Assembly (NCBI GenBank): GCA_026706225.1
Contig: JAPOZE010000041.1
Span: forward strand, 1-8,257
Origin: Acidobacteriota bacterium
GTDB taxonomy: Bacteria > Acidobacteriota > Terriglobia > Versatilivoradales > Versatilivoraceae
Direction of reading: 5' to 3'
Length of the DNA: 8,257 bases
In this document: positions 5,241 to 8,257 of the stretch, one piece after another
Layout of the letters: each line of letters begins with the position of its first letter
Position numbering within the stretch: the first letter of the stretch is position 1
Translations under genes and position numbers: made by a program
The notes under the pieces: generated by a model
Databases searched by the model: none
What the model was told of the DNA's origin: nothing
Seen by the model: the letters and a program-made list of their open reading frames with translations, nothing else

Positions 5241-8056
5241 CCCAAACCTCCATCATCGCCGGGTGCCTGGGTGCGGGGCTGCTGTTGTCGGCCGCCTCCG
5301 GTCCGGTTTCCCACCAGCCCTGGGTGCGACACTCCAGCTTCGAGGACTTCTCGCGGGGAACGCTGGCCGACGGGGGCGCCAATCTCTACGTCGGCCGGGA
5401 CGGAACCGTCGAGATGATTCACCGCTGGGACCTGAACAACGACGGGTTCCTGGACCTGTTCGTGGGACAGGATCACAACCAGGTCGAGAGCGAGGACGTT
5501 CTCGTCTACTGGGGGGGACCGCGAGGACTCCGTTCCCTGCTTCCCGACCTGCCCGACCAGCAACCGTTGGGCAGGCTGCTGAGCGAGATTCGCAAGCGCG
5601 AGGCCGGCGTGACCCGGCTTCCCAGCAAGGGCGGCGGACGTTCCCTGCTGGTGGACCTCAACCGGGACAGCTACCTGGACCTGGTCTTTTGCAACTTCAT
5701 TCACAACTACGGGGTCGAGACCGACGCCATGATCTACTGGGGGGCCCGGGAGGGATTCCGGCCCGGTCGGCGAACGCTGTTGCCTACCCTGCTGGGCAGC
5801 GCGGTGGCGGCGGCCGATTTCAATCGGGATGGATTCGTGGACCTGGCCATCGCCAACCACGGCATCGAGGGCTGGAAACGCTTCGGCACCGCCCAACACC
5901 TGGAGTCCTATATCTACTGGAACGGTCCCACGGGCTTCAGCAGCCAGAGACGGACGGTGGTGCCCTCGATCAGCGCCCTGGACGTGGCCGCCGGCGACCT
6001 CAACCGGGACGGCTTCCCCGAGCTGCTGTTCGTGAACAACAACACTGAGGAGAAGAGCGTTTTTCTCTACTGGGGCGGCCCCGGCGGCTTTTCCGTCGAG
6101 CGGCGCCACCGCATGGAGGGCGGAGACCCGGTGGGAGTGCGCCTGGCCGACCTGGACCGGGACGGTACTCCGGACCTGGTGGTGGCTCACCGCGACAACC
6201 GGGTCCAACTCTTCAAAGGCGGGACCCAGGGCCTTCCCGCGGAACCCTGGGCGGAGCTGCCCACCGCCGGCGCGGTTCGGTGCGAGGTCGCCGAGTTGAA
6301 CCGGGACGGCTTTCCCGACCTGATCCTGGCCAACCGGGGCCAGAAGCCCTCCACCATCTACTGGGGTGGCTCGCAGGGGTTCGACGCCGGACGGCGGACC
6401 GACCTGCCCACCCTGGACGCCAGCGACGCCGTCGCGGCCGACTTCAACCGGGACGGCTGGATCGACGTCGCCTTTGCCAACGAAGGCGATGCCCGCACCC
6501 ACGACGTGCCCTCCTACATCTACTGGAACGGCCCCCAGGGCTTCGACCCGTCCCACCGCCTCCAGTTGCAGGGGTTCGGCCCCGTGAGCCTGCAGGGCGC
6601 CGACCTGAATCGGGACGGCTTTCCCGACCTGGTGCTGGTCAACCGCAACAGCGGCTCGCGCGATGCCATCGACTCCCTGATCTACTGGGGCAATCCACGC
6701 CACCATTACTCGGCCGCATCGGTTTCGCGGGTGCCGGGAGCCATTGGCGCGGTGCCGGCCATCGCCGACCTGAATCGGGACGGCTGGACCGACATCGCCT
6801 TTCCCAACGGCTGGATCTACTGGGGGCACACCGAAGGCTACGGGGCCCAGCGGCGGCAGGAGCTGAACCTGGAGGGGGGGAACGGGGCTTCGACGGCCGA
6901 TCTCAATCGCGACGGTTACCTGGACCTGGTCATTCCCGCCGGCTCGGCCTACGGTCAGGAGGCTTCATCCCGGGGCATCCTGCTGTGGGGGGGAGAGGAC
7001 GGATTCAGTGGCCGGCGCCGCACCGAGCTGAGCCTGAACACCAACATCAGCCAGAGCGCCGCCATCGCCGACCTCAACAAGGACGGGTTTCTGGACCTGG
7101 TTTTCCCCGACGTGGACCGGGAGAACGTGGACATCTTCTGGGGCAGCCGCGGCGGCGACTACGGCCGGGACGACCATAGCCTGCTCGAGGTCCATTCCGC
7201 CTCCACGGTGGAGATCGCCGATCTCAACGCCGACGGCTGGCTGGACCTGGTTCTGGGCGGCGTCTACGACATGGCCAGGCACGGGCGCCCCATGCGCCAC
7301 GCCACCCTTCTCTGGGGTAGCGCCGACGGATTCGACCTCTCCCGCAGCCAGAGGCTGGAGGCCTACGAGTCGGAGGAGCAGTCGGTGGCCGATCTCAACA
7401 AGGACGGCTACCTGGACATCGTCATGACCAACTATCACGCCTACACCACCCGCAAGCTGCCCTGCTTCATCTACTGGGGCGGCCCGGAGGGCTACAGCGA
7501 GTCCCGCAGGACGGGACTGCCCGGAGAATCGACCCTGGCCCTCACACTGGCCGATCTGAACCAGGACGGGTGGATGGATATCGTGCCCTTCAACCACTTG
7601 CGCGACGGCGACCACGGGGTCGGCACCAACATCTTCTGGGGATCCCCCCAGGGGTATTCCTTCGCCAGGCGCCTCTGGATTCAGACCTTCGGGCCCCATT
7701 TCAGCGTCCGCCACGACGTCGGCAACATCTATCACCGAAAGCCGGAAGAGGAGTACCGTTCGCCCCCGTTGAGCATCCCCTCGGGCAAACGCCCCTCCCG
7801 GCTGGACTGGCGGGCCCGGACGCCCCACGGGACGGCGGTGAAGTTTCAACTGCGAAGCGGACCGACGTCCGCGGCGCTGACAGCCGCCGCCTGGAAAGGG
7901 CCGGGCGGCCCCGGAACCTTTTTCCGGCAGTCCTCCGAACTTCCCTCGCTGCCTCCCGGCCACCGCTGGCTTCAGTACCGGGCCCTGCTCACCACACCCG
8001 ACGGAGGCAGCACTCCGGTGCTGGAGGAGGTCACCCTCCAGGTCAGCGACGGCTGA
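5237..8056 (+). CDS. Secreted FG-GAP/VCBS repeat protein with 14 calcium-loop repeats
   Basis: 939 residues. Residues 5-20 are hydrophobic and likely a Sec signal peptide, but the n-region (MTQTS) has no Lys or Arg, which is unusual. Fourteen repeats of about 45-60 residues follow. Each pairs a loop of the type D-L-N-R-D-G-F-x-D-L with a strand motif like I-Y-W-G-G-x-x-G-F and often an R-R-x-x-L-P step. Loop Asp positions are 65, 140, 194, 254, 305, 353 (Glu), 402, 456, 511, 555, 612, 662, 719 and 773. Such loops bind calcium in FG-GAP/VCBS propellers. Fourteen would suit two seven-bladed propellers (inference). The first interval is longer (75), with an insertion near residues 97-133. Residues about 842-937 form a separate beta-rich domain (LDWRARTPHGTAVKFQLRSG, later RWLQYRALLTT and TPVLEEVTLQV) of a kind found at the C-terminus of other exported proteins. 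The gene overlaps the CBM9-like gene; a ligand-binding or adhesive surface role is inferred. No enzyme domain is visible. Confidence 0.9.
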   Translation: MTQTSIIAGCLGAGLLLSAASGPVSHQPWVRHSSFEDFSRGTLADGGANLYVGRDGTVEMIHRWDLNNDGFLDLFVGQDHNQVESEDVLVYWGGPRGLRSLLPDLPDQQPLGRLLSEIRKREAGVTRLPSKGGGRSLLVDLNRDSYLDLVFCNFIHNYGVETDAMIYWGAREGFRPGRRTLLPTLLGSAVAAADFNRDGFVDLAIANHGIEGWKRFGTAQHLESYIYWNGPTGFSSQRRTVVPSISALDVAAGDLNRDGFPELLFVNNNTEEKSVFLYWGGPGGFSVERRHRMEGGDPVGVRLADLDRDGTPDLVVAHRDNRVQLFKGGTQGLPAEPWAELPTAGAVRCEVAELNRDGFPDLILANRGQKPSTIYWGGSQGFDAGRRTDLPTLDASDAVAADFNRDGWIDVAFANEGDARTHDVPSYIYWNGPQGFDPSHRLQLQGFGPVSLQGADLNRDGFPDLVLVNRNSGSRDAIDSLIYWGNPRHHYSAASVSRVPGAIGAVPAIADLNRDGWTDIAFPNGWIYWGHTEGYGAQRRQELNLEGGNGASTADLNRDGYLDLVIPAGSAYGQEASSRGILLWGGEDGFSGRRRTELSLNTNISQSAAIADLNKDGFLDLVFPDVDRENVDIFWGSRGGDYGRDDHSLLEVHSASTVEIADLNADGWLDLVLGGVYDMARHGRPMRHATLLWGSADGFDLSRSQRLEAYESEEQSVADLNKDGYLDIVMTNYHAYTTRKLPCFIYWGGPEGYSESRRTGLPGESTLALTLADLNQDGWMDIVPFNHLRDGDHGVGTNIFWGSPQGYSFARRLWIQTFGPHFSVRHDVGNIYHRKPEEEYRSPPLSIPSGKRPSRLDWRARTPHGTAVKFQLRSGPTSAALTAAAWKGPGGPGTFFRQSSELPSLPPGHRWLQYRALLTTPDGGSTPVLEEVTLQVSDG
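5429..7657 (+). repeat. Fourteen diverged in-frame coding repeats (FG-GAP/VCBS units)
   Basis: The region encodes 14 units from the first DLNNDG loop to the last FWGSPQGY strand. Units are diverged at the DNA level, with only the loop codons (often GACCTGAACCGGGACGG) kept nearly the same, so this is an old amplification rather than a recent tandem duplication. Several units vary at key loop positions: unit 2 has Ser for Gly, unit 4 has Glu for the last Asp, unit 6 starts with Glu, and unit 12 has Ala for Arg. Confidence 0.85.
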
Positions 8057-8082
8057 GACGGAGCCAATCGCCCATTTCTCAC

Positions 8083-8118
8083 CAATCTGATTATCCTGTG
8101 CATCCTGTCTTTCCATGT
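8083..8118. repeat. Degenerate tandem 9-base repeat in the intergenic region
   Basis: Four 9-base units lie head to tail: CAATCTGAT, TATCCTGTG, CATCCTGTC, TTTCCATGT, with a rough consensus YATCCTGTS. The two central units match at seven of nine bases. The tract is AT-richer than everything around it and lies just behind the FG-GAP gene. I recall similar ATCCTGT-type short tandem tracts between genes in several environmental phyla, but cannot check that here. The function is unknown. Confidence 0.5.
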
Positions 8119-8138
8119 TCATTCAAGACGGAAAGGGA

Positions 8139-8167
8139 TTGAGGCCGGCATCCGCCGGTTGTACACT
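8139..8167 (+). promoter_or_regulatory. Candidate sigma70-like promoter for the gene starting at 8218
   Basis: TTGAGG (8139-8144, four of six) and TACACT (8162-8167, four of six) are separated by exactly 17 bases. Transcription would begin near 8174, leaving a leader of about 45 bases with a ribosome binding site. A perfect hairpin, CCGGC-ATCC-GCCGG (8145-8158), fills most of the spacer between the boxes and might be an operator. There is no experimental support. Confidence 0.4.
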
Positions 8168-8203
8168 ACCCCTTCCGCAGGAATGCCTCTTCCCTCGTCA
8201 AAA

Positions 8204-8210
8204 GAAAGGA
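8204..8210 (+). promoter_or_regulatory. Ribosome binding site that decides the GTG start at 8218
   Basis: GAAAGGA lies seven bases before the GTG. The frame stays open upstream but has no ATG close by, so this site is the reason for choosing the GTG. Confidence 0.5.
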
Positions 8211-8217
8211 CCGATTC

Positions 8218-8257
8218 GTGGACGCCCTCCAATACGCCAAGGACATCATCGCCTTCG
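8218..8257 (+). CDS. Start of a gene running off the right edge, possibly an M20-type peptidase
   Basis: Only 13 codons are visible: a GTG start followed by DALQYAKDIIAF. The start is supported by GAAAGGA seven bases upstream and a candidate promoter at 8139-8167. The short N-terminal pattern (a helix ending in DIIAF) resembles the opening of M20 family metallopeptidases such as acetylornithine deacetylase-like proteins, which often begin with a helix ending in LIAF or LV, but 13 residues cannot support a family call. No signal peptide is apparent in what can be seen. Confidence 0.5.
   Translation, partial: MDALQYAKDIIAF

Noticed and set aside
5189..6829. Long minus-strand open frame (546 codons) opposite the FG-GAP gene, with its own repeat pattern (VPVQVG-like)
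   Set aside because: It is the antisense shadow of the coding repeats in GC-rich DNA. The pattern follows exactly from the DLNRDG codons on the plus strand, and it matches no family I know.
6965..8122. Minus-strand open frame (385 codons) over the end of the FG-GAP gene, starting in the 9-base repeat tract
   Set aside because: Antisense shadow whose start (MNMERQDAQD) comes from the tandem repeat; no domain is visible.

Overview
The window is GC-rich bacterial DNA from what looks like a secretion-heavy heterotroph of the Acidobacteriota, Planctomycetota or Verrucomicrobiota type. Three things suggest this: a Planctomycete-type cytochrome (PSCyt1/DUF1549) protein, a Tat-exported TIM-barrel protein, and a very long FG-GAP/VCBS repeat protein. 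Strong AAGGAGG ribosome binding sites and the Tat signal style make me lean to Acidobacteriota. The phylum is inference and cannot be settled from this sequence alone. No RNA genes, transposases, CRISPR arrays or phage genes were seen.

Left part (1-1625, minus strand): two genes read leftwards. The first (1625 to 1077) is a small membrane-anchored DUF4864 protein. About 58 bases further comes the start of a secreted PSCyt1 + DUF1549 protein, which runs off the left edge. They probably form one transcription unit. The 200-base divergent spacer (1626-1825) holds three hairpins placed almost end to end and a possible minus-strand -10 box.

Middle part (1826-4242, plus strand): a 573-residue Tat-signal protein with a glycoside-hydrolase-like TIM barrel and a C-terminal beta-rich domain is followed, after a 218-base spacer, by a 158-residue PhnB-like VOC (glyoxalase fold) protein. 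The spacer and the separate ribosome binding site suggest that the VOC gene is its own unit.

Right part (4440-8257, plus strand): a CBM9-like probable lipoprotein overlaps by an ATGA junction a 939-residue secreted protein with 14 FG-GAP/VCBS calcium-loop repeats and a C-terminal beta-sandwich-like domain. The junction implies coupled translation. The spacer after it contains a degenerate tandem 9-base repeat and a plausible sigma70-like promoter for a last gene. That gene starts with GTG at 8218 and only its first 13 codons are visible.

Taken together, the window encodes mostly exported proteins: carbohydrate-type binding and hydrolase-type folds, a surface repeat protein, and a cytochrome-type oxidase candidate. 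This fits polysaccharide or glycan handling outside the cytoplasm, but no substrate can be read from the sequence. Only the CBM9/FG-GAP pair and the DUF4864/PSCyt1 pair have arrangement evidence for working together.
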